Shown piece by piece: positions 1-7,443 of a stretch of 38,322 nt of DNA; position 1 is the stretch's first letter; every line of letters starts with the position of its first letter. The stretch is from contig JANYED010000121.1 in assembly GCA_025363315.1 (NCBI GenBank), positions 1 to 38,322 on the forward strand, written 5' to 3'. The position numbers and the translations under genes are program-made. The stretch is from Polaromonas sp. Its GTDB lineage: Bacteria; Pseudomonadota; Gammaproteobacteria; Burkholderiales; Burkholderiaceae_C. Below the pieces are notes generated by a model, which made no database searches, was not told where the DNA came from, and was given only the letters and a program-made list of their open reading frames with translations.

Positions 1-33
1 TTCAGAGCAGCTCGGCAAGATGGTCGCCCGTGA
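1..33 (+). CDS. 3' end of an upstream ORF, probably the antitoxin partner of the VapC-like toxin (truncated by window edge)
   Basis: Frame 1 reads FRAARQDGRP* and stops at 31-33, overlapping the GTG start of the next ORF (GTGA overlap), as is common in vapBC operons. Identity inferred from position only. Confidence 0.4.
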   Translation, partial: FRAARQDGRP

Positions 34-461
34 TTTGTGTCGTTGACGCCAGCGTGGCCGTCAAATGGTTTGCAGAAGGCGATTGGGCACTGCGTGAAGA
101 CGATGTTGAACCCGCACTTGAGATTTTGAAAGCCAGCACACGCGGCAAACTGGACTTTTATCAGCCACCCCATTTTTTGGCCGAAGTAGCAGCCGTGTTG
201 GCACGTTTAAGTCCAGACCGAGCACAAACATGCATCACCGACTTGGCTCAGCTCAACATCACTTGGGCAGCACCCATTGTGGCCTACGCCAAAGCCATTG
301 AACTGGCGCGCCAGCTAGACCACCACCTGTTCGACACGCTGTACCACGCGGTGGCGCTATCTGTTCCTGGCTCGGTGCTGGTAACTGCTGATAGGCGCTA
401 CTTTGACAAAGCCCGGCACTTGGGGCAGATTGCTTGGCTGGCCGACTTTAGTTATGCGTAG
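30..461 (+). CDS. PIN-domain (VapC-like) type II toxin
   Basis: MICVVDASVAVKWFAEGDW... start with the D-A-S-V/KW PIN signature, conserved acidic residues (E at LAEVAAVL) and ...HHLFDTLYHAVAL...LVTADRRYFDKA. Confidence 0.85.
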   Translation: MICVVDASVAVKWFAEGDWALREDDVEPALEILKASTRGKLDFYQPPHFLAEVAAVLARLSPDRAQTCITDLAQLNITWAAPIVAYAKAIELARQLDHHLFDTLYHAVALSVPGSVLVTADRRYFDKARHLGQIAWLADFSYA

Positions 462-472
462 TGGATTCTGAA

Positions 473-529
473 ATACTTATTAATTTTGGAGCAGTCAACC
501 CAACTATTGATTGGCTTTAAGACCAATAA
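473..529 (+). repeat. Possible degenerate copy of the ~55 bp dispersed element
   Basis: acttattaattttggagcagtcaacccaactattgattggctttaagaccaataa; resembles the 28374 and 10019 copies. Confidence 0.4.
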
Positions 530-602
530 CCCCCTGAATCTGTCATTCCGGGCGAAGACCCGGGATCAATCTTTGGTCATGCAAGCTCTACTGCGTGCAG
601 CT

Positions 603-670
603 AGCCCGCCTACCGCGCCGCACACAGCGGTTTGAGCGTCAAACCGACCCCACGGCGCAATAGGCGGGCT
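603..670. terminator. Large branched inverted repeat, candidate bidirectional terminator at a convergent gene junction
   Basis: AGCCCGCCTACCGCGCCG (603-620) pairs with CGGCGCAATAGGCGGGCT (653-670), 2 mismatches in 18 bp. Nested inside is GGTTTGA-GCG-TCAAACC (629-645). Confidence 0.5.
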
Positions 671-709
671 TTATGTCTTTGTGTCTTTGCATGTTGAACG
701 CTTGCCTGT

Positions 710-1347
710 TTACTTAGCAAGCAAAGTTTTGCCCCTGGCCAACAGACCTGCAACCAGCGGCAGCACCTCCGCCACGCCCGGGCTAGATTGCCTGGCCTGC
801 AGCTGTAGGTAAACAGCATTCAGCGCTTTAAAGTCTTCAGGGTTATTTGAGCCTGCGGTGATTTTGTCGGCTATTCGCTTGACCTCTTTAAGCAGTGCTA
901 TCAACTCATTGTTTGCCGCTATTTTCTGATCGGCTGCCGCTATGTCTGCTCGGCTGCCGCTATGTCTGCTCGGTTTGCCGCTATGTCTGCTCGGTTTGCC
1001 GCTATGTCTGCTCGGTTTGCCGCTATGTCTGCTCGGTTTGCCGCTATTTTCTGATCGGCTGCCGCTATTTTCTGATCGGCTGCCGCTATGTCTGCTTGTA
1101 ACGGACAAAGATTGGCAATCGCCTCACCACGCCGGCGCTCATAGATAGGTATCAAATGGGGCTTGCCGTCGGCCTGCGCTCGGCTGATTTTGTTGGCGTA
1201 GTCGGTCATCAGCTCTGCCTCGCATTTTTTAAAAGCGTCTTTACCTGCATCTTGCGCTTGCGCAGCCACTGGCGTCAGCGCCAGCCACGCCGCCATGACA
1301 AGACCCGTCAGGGGCATTAAATTTAGCTTTAGCGGTAGTTTGGTCAT
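710..1347 (-). pseudogene. Secreted heptad-repeat (coiled-coil-like) protein, reading frame interrupted inside a 21-nt tandem repeat (frameshifted or phase-variable)
   Basis: N-terminal part 1347..940: signal peptide MTKLPLKLNLMPLTGLVMAAWLALTPVAAQA then (AADQKIA/ANRADIA)n ending AAEQT*. The C-terminal part continues in another frame (ORF 710..1108: ...ADIAAADQKIAANNELIALLKEVKRIADKI...). Both halves carry the same heptads. Confidence 0.65.
911..1102 (-). repeat. Tandem 21-nt repeat array encoding heptads AADQKIA / ANRADIA, with one 20-nt hybrid unit
   Basis: Units on the minus strand: CAAACCGAGCAGACATAGCGG (x4), CAGCCGATCAGAAAATAGCGG (several), and one CAGCCGAGCAGACATAGCGG (20 nt, plus 937-956). 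Confidence 0.9.
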
Positions 1348-1386
1348 TAAAGTCTCTTGGGATTATTGGGTGGCAATCAATTGTGG

Positions 1387-1698
1387 TCAGACCGCACGAA
1401 CGGACGCAACCAGCGGCTGTACCGCCAGCCTCAGCCCCATGGCCTTAAGAATGGCCGACAGGCTACTCAGGGCAGGGTTGCCCTTTGGGGACAGCGTTCG
1501 GTAAAGCTGGGTGGGGTTGAGATGGGCTTGTTCAGCCACAGCTTGAACGCCGCCAAATGCTTGCGCCATCTGGCGCAGCACGATCAACAGCTCGGCCTGG
1601 TCGCCGTCTTCTAGCATGCCATTGATCACTTCAAGCGCAAAAGCTGGGTCATCACGGTACAGCTGGGCCATCGCTTCGTCGTTGGGTTTACTTTTCAT
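1387..1698 (-). CDS. HigA/HI1420-like addiction module antidote protein (orphan)
   Basis: MKSKPNDEAMAQLYRDDPAFALEVINGMLEDGDQAELLIVLRQMAQAFGGVQAVAEQAHLNPTQLYRTLSPKGNPALSSLSAILKAMGLRL: HTH antidote family pattern. Good RBS (AAGGAGAAT) upstream. No toxin ORF recognised next to it. Confidence 0.8.
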   Translation of the reverse strand: MKSKPNDEAMAQLYRDDPAFALEVINGMLEDGDQAELLIVLRQMAQAFGGVQAVAEQAHLNPTQLYRTLSPKGNPALSSLSAILKAMGLRLAVQPLVASVRAV

Positions 1699-1741
1699 TG
1701 TCTATTCTCCTTTGCCAGTGCTACCAATGAGTCGCCCTATT

Positions 1742-1873
1742 TCACCCCGAAATCGCAGCCAAATCCCCCGCCGTCAACCACCGCCACTGCCCCGCCTTCA
1801 AATCCTCCGGCAAAGCAAGCGACCCAATCCGTGAGCGGTGCAAACCGCCCGCGGCATTTGGCAGCAACATTGG
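1742..1873 (-). pseudogene. Diverged duplicate of the 3' end of rsuA
   Basis: Minus strand translates AGGLHRSRIGSLALPEDLKAGQWRWLTAGDLAAISG*, versus intact rsuA C-terminus AGGLHRSRIGALALPDDLKAGQWQWLTAGDLGLISG*. About 80% nt identity by eye over ~110 nt without gaps. Confidence 0.85.
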
Positions 1874-1876
1874 CAT

Positions 1877-2086
1877 TCACGACCAATTCAAATTGAGCTT
1901 GCGATGTGACGTGGCGCAGTCGCGCAAATACAAATTAATCAGGCTTTGATAAGGAATTCCGGCATCTTGCGATATGGACTTGAAATAGCTGATCGATTCC
2001 TCATCAAGTCGAATCGTGATTTGTTTTTTAAGTTGCGCTGCGTAGGGGTTCTTTCTGGCAGCGGTGAAGTCGTATTCTTTGCGCAT
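1877..2086 (-). CDS. brnA: BrnA-family antitoxin
   Basis: MRKEYDFTAARKNPYAAQLKKQITIRLDEESISYFKSISQDAGIPYQSLINLYLRDCA; immediately downstream of a BrnT-like ORF. Confidence 0.85.
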   Translation of the reverse strand: MRKEYDFTAARKNPYAAQLKKQITIRLDEESISYFKSISQDAGIPYQSLINLYLRDCATSHRKLNLNWS

Positions 2087-2095
2087 GTGACACCT

Positions 2096-2377
2096 TTACG
2101 GGTAGGACTTTGATTCTTGGGTACTTGCTTTGCGGGCTGAGATGATTCGTATCACAATGCCGTCACCCCGGTAGCAGTGACAAACCAGAAGCAATCGCAT
2201 AGCCGCACTCAAACCAAGCAGAACGAAACGATCTTCATCTTTGGAGTGATCGGGGTCATCAATCAGTTTGGCTAGTTCGTCGACGAAAACCGATTTCGCC
2301 TCGTCGAAGCTGACACCATGCTTCCTTACATTTGCCGCAGCTTTGCGTTCATCCCATTCAAAGCTTAGATTGCTCAT
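2096..2377 (-). CDS. brnT: BrnT-family ribonuclease toxin
   Basis: FEWDERKAAANVRKHGVSFDEAKSVF...DRFVLLGLS..LLLVCHCYRGDGIVIRIISARKAS matches the BrnT pattern. Confidence 0.9.
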   Translation of the reverse strand: MSNLSFEWDERKAAANVRKHGVSFDEAKSVFVDELAKLIDDPDHSKDEDRFVLLGLSAAMRLLLVCHCYRGDGIVIRIISARKASTQESKSYP

Positions 2378-2383
2378 ACATTA

Positions 2384-2412
2384 ATGATAACTACAGTGTA
2401 GTTATGTATCAA
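2384..2412 (-). promoter_or_regulatory. Putative brnTA promoter with autoregulatory operator
   Basis: Minus strand: TTGATA (2412-2407), 17 bp, TATCAT (2389-2384). Near-perfect palindrome ATAACTACA-c-TGTAGTTAT (2387-2405) fills the spacer. Confidence 0.65.
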
Positions 2413-2446
2413 GTACAGAATTTAAATTTAACTCCAGTGAGTCCCA

Positions 2447-3184
2447 TCACCCTGAAATCAACCCCAAATCTCCAGCCGTCAACCACTGCCACTGCCCGGC
2501 CTTCAAATCGTCAGGCAAGGCCAGCGCACCAATCCGCGAACGGTGCAGGCCCCCCGCACCACCCTCACCTTCCACCCGGTTGCCCACCGCTGCAATCATG
2601 CGTTTGACCTGGTGGTATTTGCCTTCCGTCAACGTCAGGCTCAGCTGATTCGGCCCGGTCTGCACACAAGCGGCGGCGCGTACCGGCTTGGGGTCGTCGT
2701 CGAGCACCACACCGCTCAGCAGTTTTTGCACCTGCTTGTCGTCTACCGCGTGCTTGGTCGTTACCTCGTACACCTTGGGCACGTGGTGTTTGGGCGAGCT
2801 CATGCGGTGAATGAATTTGCCGTCATCTGACAGAAGCAGCAGGCCTGTGGTGTCCTGGTCCAGCCGGCCCACGGCTTGCACGCCGGCTGCCGCGCCGCCG
2901 CCGCGCTGGCGTATGGGTGCGGGCAGCAGGGTGTAGATGCTGGGGTAGGTGCTGGGCTTTTGCGAGCATTCGTAGCCCGCAGGTTTGTGCAGCATCAGAT
3001 ACGCTTTCTCAAAGTACTGCCAGGGCGTGCCTTGCACCGTGAAGTGCATACCTTCTGCTACAAATTCAGTAGCTGGTAGCGCACATATCTCTTGGCCTAC
3101 AGCTACCAAACCCTGCTGAACCAGGCCTGCGCACACGCGCCGTGTGCCAAAGCCTTGCGAAAATAAAATGTCTTGTAATTGCAT
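2447..3184 (-). CDS. rsuA: 16S rRNA pseudouridine(516) synthase
   Basis: MQLQDILFSQGFGTRR...LMLHKPAGYECS...AVGRLDQDTTGLLLLSDDG...GKYHQVKRMIAAVGNRVE: S4 plus RsuA catalytic motif (GRLDxxTxGLLLL). The ORF opens at 3217 but 3184 is the likelier start. Confidence 0.92.
   Translation of the reverse strand: MQLQDILFSQGFGTRRVCAGLVQQGLVAVGQEICALPATEFVAEGMHFTVQGTPWQYFEKAYLMLHKPAGYECSQKPSTYPSIYTLLPAPIRQRGGGAAAGVQAVGRLDQDTTGLLLLSDDGKFIHRMSSPKHHVPKVYEVTTKHAVDDKQVQKLLSGVVLDDDPKPVRAAACVQTGPNQLSLTLTEGKYHQVKRMIAAVGNRVEGEGGAGGLHRSRIGALALPDDLKAGQWQWLTAGDLGLISG
3057..3107 (+). repeat. Dispersed element copy inside rsuA CDS
   Basis: tgctacaaattcagtagctggtagcgcacatatctcttggcctacagctacc. Confidence 0.6.
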
Positions 3185-3263
3185 GGGTCTATTGTCGCTG
3201 CACACAGGCGCTGGCAAAGCGTGAAAATGCTGGTTAACCTTTCTACCGCATCACAAAGCATTC

Positions 3264-4673
3264 ATGTCCGTACTACCTGCTTCTGCACCGCCTGCACCTC
3301 CCGAGCCACCCGCGCCATCTGCGCCAATATCCGCAACGACGCAGGGCAAATTCGTCACCGGCTCGACCCTCAAACATGTGTTGAACATGACCGCCGCAGG
3401 CTCGATTGGGCTGATTGCGGTGTTTGCAGTGGACTTGTTGAACCTGTTTTACATCTCGCTGCTGGGCCAAAAAGAGCTGGCCGCCGCCGTGGGTTATGCG
3501 GGCACGCTGCTGTTTTTTGTGGTCTCGATATCCATCGGTTTGGCGATTGCCGTCAGCGCCGTGACGTCGCGCGCCCTTGGCCAGGGCAACCGCGACAAGG
3601 CCCGGCATCTTGCAGGCGCGTCGCTGGTGCTGATGGTTGCCAGCATGGCCCTTAGCAGCGCGCTGTTGTACCCGCTGATCGGGCGGTTGCTGGGCCTCTT
3701 GGGCGCGACCGGGTTGACGGCTGAACTGGCGCTGCGCTTTAGCCACTGGGTGCTGCCTTCTGCGCCGCTTCTGGGCGCAGGCATGTGCATCAGCGCGCTG
3801 CTGCGGGCGCTGGGCGACGGCAAACGGGCAATGTACGTCACGCTTAGCGCGGCAGCGGCGGTAGCGGTGTTGGACCCGCTGTTCATTTTTGGCTTTGGCT
3901 GGGGCCTGGACGGCGCGGCACTGGCAACTGGCACGGCCCGGGTGGTCATGGTCTGCGTTGGGCTGTACGGCCTGGTGCGCGTCCACAAGCTGTTTGCATG
4001 GCCCACCAAAGCCGAATTGCTAGAAGCGTCCAAGCCATTTTTTGCGATTGGTTTACCGTCAATCCTGACGCAAGTTGCCACACCGGTAGGAAACGCTTTT
4101 GTGACAGCGGCCATCGCCCCGTTCGGCGACAGCGCGATTGCCGGTTGGGCAATTGTGGGCCGCATTATTCCTGTCGCGTTTGCGGCGCTGTATGCCTTGT
4201 CGGGCGCGGTCGGGCCCATCATTGGGCAGAACCTGGGCGCTGGCCGCTACGACCGTTTGCGGTCCACAATGCTGGACAGCCTCAAAGTGGTGGTGGTTTA
4301 TGTGCTGGTGACCTGGCTGGTGCTGGCGCTGTTCAGTGGCGTGATTGCCGATGCCTTTGGCGCGACAGGCCAAGCCCGCAATGTAATTGTGTTTTTCTGC
4401 CAGTTTGTAGCGGCGAGCTTTGTCTTTAACGGCGGCGTGTTTGTGGCCAACGCCGCCTTCAACAACCTGGGTTATGTGCTGTATTCAACCGCGCTTAACT
4501 GGGGCCGTGCCACGTTGGGCGTGGTGCCGTTTATCTGGCTGGGCGGGCATTACTTTGGCATCAAGGGTGTGCTGGCGGGCTACGGCCTGGGCGTGGTGCT
4601 GTTTGGGGTGGTGGGGGTATGGGGCTGCTTCAAGGTGCTGGGACAGATGGAGCGCAGAAAAGCAAAAAGTTAG
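3264..4673 (+). CDS. MATE family multidrug/metabolite efflux transporter
   Basis: ~469 aa polytopic protein with MATE-like repeats (LNLFYISLLGQKELAAAVGYAGTLLFFV, SGAVGPIIGQNLGAGRYDR). Confidence 0.88.
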   Translation: MSVLPASAPPAPPEPPAPSAPISATTQGKFVTGSTLKHVLNMTAAGSIGLIAVFAVDLLNLFYISLLGQKELAAAVGYAGTLLFFVVSISIGLAIAVSAVTSRALGQGNRDKARHLAGASLVLMVASMALSSALLYPLIGRLLGLLGATGLTAELALRFSHWVLPSAPLLGAGMCISALLRALGDGKRAMYVTLSAAAAVAVLDPLFIFGFGWGLDGAALATGTARVVMVCVGLYGLVRVHKLFAWPTKAELLEASKPFFAIGLPSILTQVATPVGNAFVTAAIAPFGDSAIAGWAIVGRIIPVAFAALYALSGAVGPIIGQNLGAGRYDRLRSTMLDSLKVVVVYVLVTWLVLALFSGVIADAFGATGQARNVIVFFCQFVAASFVFNGGVFVANAAFNNLGYVLYSTALNWGRATLGVVPFIWLGGHYFGIKGVLAGYGLGVVLFGVVGVWGCFKVLGQMERRKAKS

Positions 4674-4679
4674 CCGTGC

Positions 4680-4735
4680 GCTATGTAATCAATAGCTGCT
4701 TGCACCCGTATTGATTAGGCTACAGCCTGATTTAA
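4680..4735 (+). repeat. Dispersed element copy, intergenic after MATE gene
   Basis: gctatgtaatcaatagctgcttgcacccgtattgattaggctacagcctgattta. Confidence 0.88.
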
Positions 4736-4752
4736 CACAAAAAACGCTGATT

Positions 4753-5673
4753 TCAGGCGCTTTTGGCTTCCAGCAGCTTGACCAGCGCCCACAGCACCCG
4801 GTTGGCCGGTGTAGCAACGCCCAGCGCCAGGCCGCGCTGAACGATGAAGCCGTTGAGGTAGTCAATCTCGGTCGGTTTGCCGCGTGCCAGGTCTTGCGCG
4901 GTGGACGACGATTGGTTCGGCATGCTGCCTGCCAGCGCTGCAACCGCTGCCTGCACATCGCCCGTTACATGCACGCCCTCAGCCTGCGCCACAGCCAGGC
5001 ATTCGGCCACCACGTCCTGCATCAAGCCCTGCACCCCCACGCCCTGCACTGTTTTGCCATACGGCAGCTGCGCGATAGCCGACACCGCGTTGTAGGCGCA
5101 GTTCAAGATCAGCTTGGACCACAGCTCGCCGCGCACGTTGCTCGACACCTCTGTCGGCACGCCAGCGGCTAGCAGCGCCTGCACCACCGCAGCTGTACCT
5201 GATGCTTCGATGACCAAATCGCCCCGCCCGTTGTGCTTGACGTGGCCCGGACCGGCCATTTCAGTGGCCACATACACCACTGCTGCGGCTACGGCCTGAC
5301 CAGGTAGCACGGCGCGCAAGCGGTCGGCGTTGTCCACCCCATTTTGCAGGCAAATAATTAGCGCATCGGCACACAAGAAGGGCTGCATCAAGCGCCCTGC
5401 CGATTCGGTGTCGCTTGATTTGACACTGAACAGCACCACGTCAGCGATGGCTATCGAGGCGACGTCAGTGCTGGCCTTAACTTGCACCTGCTCGTCGAAA
5501 CTCAGCGTTTGCAGCCGCAGGCCGTCGCGGTTGATTGCATCGACATGCGACTGCCGCGCAACCAGCATCACATCATGCCCAGCCCGCGCCAGCATGCCGC
5601 CGTAGTAGCAGCCCACCGCGCCTGCGCCCATCACGGCGACTTTCAACTTGGGGGCAGTGATTTCATGGTTCAT
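4753..5673 (-). CDS. panE: 2-dehydropantoate 2-reductase (PanE/ApbA family)
   Basis: KVAVMGAGAVGCYYGGMLARAGHDVMLVAR Rossmann start; CLQNGVDNADRLR, ELWSKLILNCAYNAVSAI, PTEIDYLNGFIVQRG. Confidence 0.9.
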   Translation of the reverse strand: MNHEITAPKLKVAVMGAGAVGCYYGGMLARAGHDVMLVARQSHVDAINRDGLRLQTLSFDEQVQVKASTDVASIAIADVVLFSVKSSDTESAGRLMQPFLCADALIICLQNGVDNADRLRAVLPGQAVAAAVVYVATEMAGPGHVKHNGRGDLVIEASGTAAVVQALLAAGVPTEVSSNVRGELWSKLILNCAYNAVSAIAQLPYGKTVQGVGVQGLMQDVVAECLAVAQAEGVHVTGDVQAAVAALAGSMPNQSSSTAQDLARGKPTEIDYLNGFIVQRGLALGVATPANRVLWALVKLLEAKSA

Positions 5674-5702
5674 AGTTCATGGTTCATGGTTCATGGTTCA
5701 TC
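5661..5702 (-). repeat. Heptanucleotide tandem repeat (ATGAACC)n over the panE start codon
   Basis: Minus strand: ATGAACC ATGAACC ATGAACC ATGAACT ATGAACC ATGAAATCA. Confidence 0.9.
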
Positions 5703-5748
5703 GAGAACAAGCGCCTGTCTGCGCTTGAAAATCCGTCTATTTTGACGC

Positions 5749-6312
5749 CTGCAGAACCACATCACCCACCATGTCCGCCGTGATGGCGCTCAGCGTCCAG
5801 CTCAGGTGGCCGTGGCCAGTGTTATAAAACCCATTGGCCGCCCGACCCCGGCCTACACGCGGCAGCATGTTGCGCATCATTGGCCGCAGGCCTGCCCAGG
5901 GCACGACCTAACGCGTGTCAATGTTGGGGAAGCATTGCGCCACCCAATTGATCAGCGGCGCGATGCGGTCTGCGCCCAGACGGCTGGTGACCAGCTTGGT
6001 CTCGTCGTCTAGCAAGCTCACACTCGGCGCGCCTGCGCAAACGACGATGCCGTCAAAGGACTGCGCCTTGCCTGACGCGTTCTCTGACGCGTTGTCTGAC
6101 GCGTTATCTTGCGAGGTGGTCACGACGATGGCTTTGTTCCCATCGCTTTGTACTGACTGGACGTCTTGACCGTACAACGTGTGCACGCCCAGACGCTCGG
6201 CAGCCAAAGCCAGGCCGTGGGTGAACTTGTGAATGTCGCCGCCCCTGAACGCCAAAGCGCGGTTTGGCTTGGTCACCATCGCATCGCGTACCGAGCCGCC
6301 CTTGCTGGGCAA
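5749..6312 (-). pseudogene. D-amino acid dehydrogenase (DadA-like) C-terminal remnant
   Basis: RALAFRGGDIHKFTHGLALAAERLGVHTLYGQDV...FDGIVVCAGAPSVSLL... then an in-frame stop, then ...GLRPMMRNMLPRVGRGR..GFYNTGHGHLSWTLSAITADMVGDVV. N-terminal FAD domain absent. Confidence 0.75.
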
Positions 6313-6400
6313 AGTGCGTGCACTAATGCAAGACGTGCTGAAAGTCGCGTGCTCAACTGCTGCTTCAAAGCCTGAAAAACCCGTAAAATAGGGATCTTTT

Positions 6401-6453
6401 AGGCCTGTAGCCCAATATCTACCTGCGCAAGCAGCTATGAATTAAATAGCAAT
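6401..6453 (-). repeat. Dispersed element copy upstream of trhO
   Basis: Reverse complement: ttgctatttaattcatagctgcttgcgcaggtagatattgggctacaggcct. Confidence 0.88.
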
Positions 6454-6477
6454 AAACTTAGTGAAGCTCGTTCATCA

Positions 6478-7443
6478 ATGCCTTTCCTCACCGCCGCCCT
6501 GTACAAGTTTGTCGAGTTGCCTGACTACGCCGCCCTGCAAGCCCCGCTGCTGGCCGCGTGCGAGGCGCATGGCATCAAGGGCACGCTACTGCTGGCCTCT
6601 GAGGGCATCAACGGCACGATAGCCGGGCTGCCTGACAATATTTATGCCGTGTTGGCTTATTTGAGAAGTGACCCACGTTTGGTCGCGCTTGAGCACAAAG
6701 AGTCATGGGCCAGCGCCATGCCGTTTTACCGAATGAAGGTGCGGCTGAAAAAGGAAATCGTGGCTCTGGGCGTGCCCGATGTGCACCCTGCCCTGATGGC
6801 GGGCCAGTACGTCAAGCCTGATGACTGGAATGAATTGATAGAGCAACCCGGCATGGTGCTGGTCGACACGCGCAACGACTACGAAGTGTCCATTGGCACG
6901 TTCGCAGGCGCGGTAAACCCGGCAACCAGCAGCTTTTCAGAACTGCCTGGCTGGGTTGAGCGAGAGATGCAAAGCGGCGGCATGCTGGCCGAGGTAGACG
7001 GTGTGAAGCCCAGAGTCGCCATGTTTTGCACAGGCGGCATTCGGTGTGAAAAGTCCACCGCGTTTTTAAAGTCCAAAGGCTTTGACCAGGTGTATCACCT
7101 GCAAGGCGGGATTTTGAAGTACCTGGAGACCGTGCTCGAAGCGCAAAGCCGCTGGCAGGGCCAGTGCTTTGTGTTTGACGAACGCGTGTCCGTCGGCCAT
7201 GGGCTGGTAGAGGGCGAGCTGGAGCTGTGCCGTTCATGCCGCGACCCATTGCTAGGTGCTGCGAAAGCATCGCCCCTGTACGAGCGCGGCGTGAGCTGCC
7301 CCAGCTGCCATAGCCGCACAACCGATGCGCAAAAAGCGGGTTACCGGCAGCGTCAAAAGCAGGTGGACTTGGCGGAGGCGCGCAAGCAGGCACACATTGG
7401 TAATAAACAGGAAACAGCACACAGCGCTGTGAAACAAAAGTGA
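6478..7443 (+). CDS. trhO: tRNA uridine(34) hydroxylase (rhodanese-related, YceA family)
   Basis: LLLASEGINGTIAG, VDTRNDYEVSIGTFAGAVNP, MFCTGGIRCEKSTAFLKSKGFDQVYHLQGGILKYLE, C-terminal Cys cluster. Confidence 0.93.
   Translation: MPFLTAALYKFVELPDYAALQAPLLAACEAHGIKGTLLLASEGINGTIAGLPDNIYAVLAYLRSDPRLVALEHKESWASAMPFYRMKVRLKKEIVALGVPDVHPALMAGQYVKPDDWNELIEQPGMVLVDTRNDYEVSIGTFAGAVNPATSSFSELPGWVEREMQSGGMLAEVDGVKPRVAMFCTGGIRCEKSTAFLKSKGFDQVYHLQGGILKYLETVLEAQSRWQGQCFVFDERVSVGHGLVEGELELCRSCRDPLLGAAKASPLYERGVSCPSCHSRTTDAQKAGYRQRQKQVDLAEARKQAHIGNKQETAHSAVKQK

Noticed and set aside
911-1102. CRISPR-like direct repeats
   Set aside because: Units are contiguous 20-21 nt with no spacers and encode clean heptads; this is a coding tandem repeat.
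3273-4222. Long minus-strand ORFs opposite the MATE transporter
   Set aside because: Composition typical of antisense frames; the plus-strand MATE protein explains the region.
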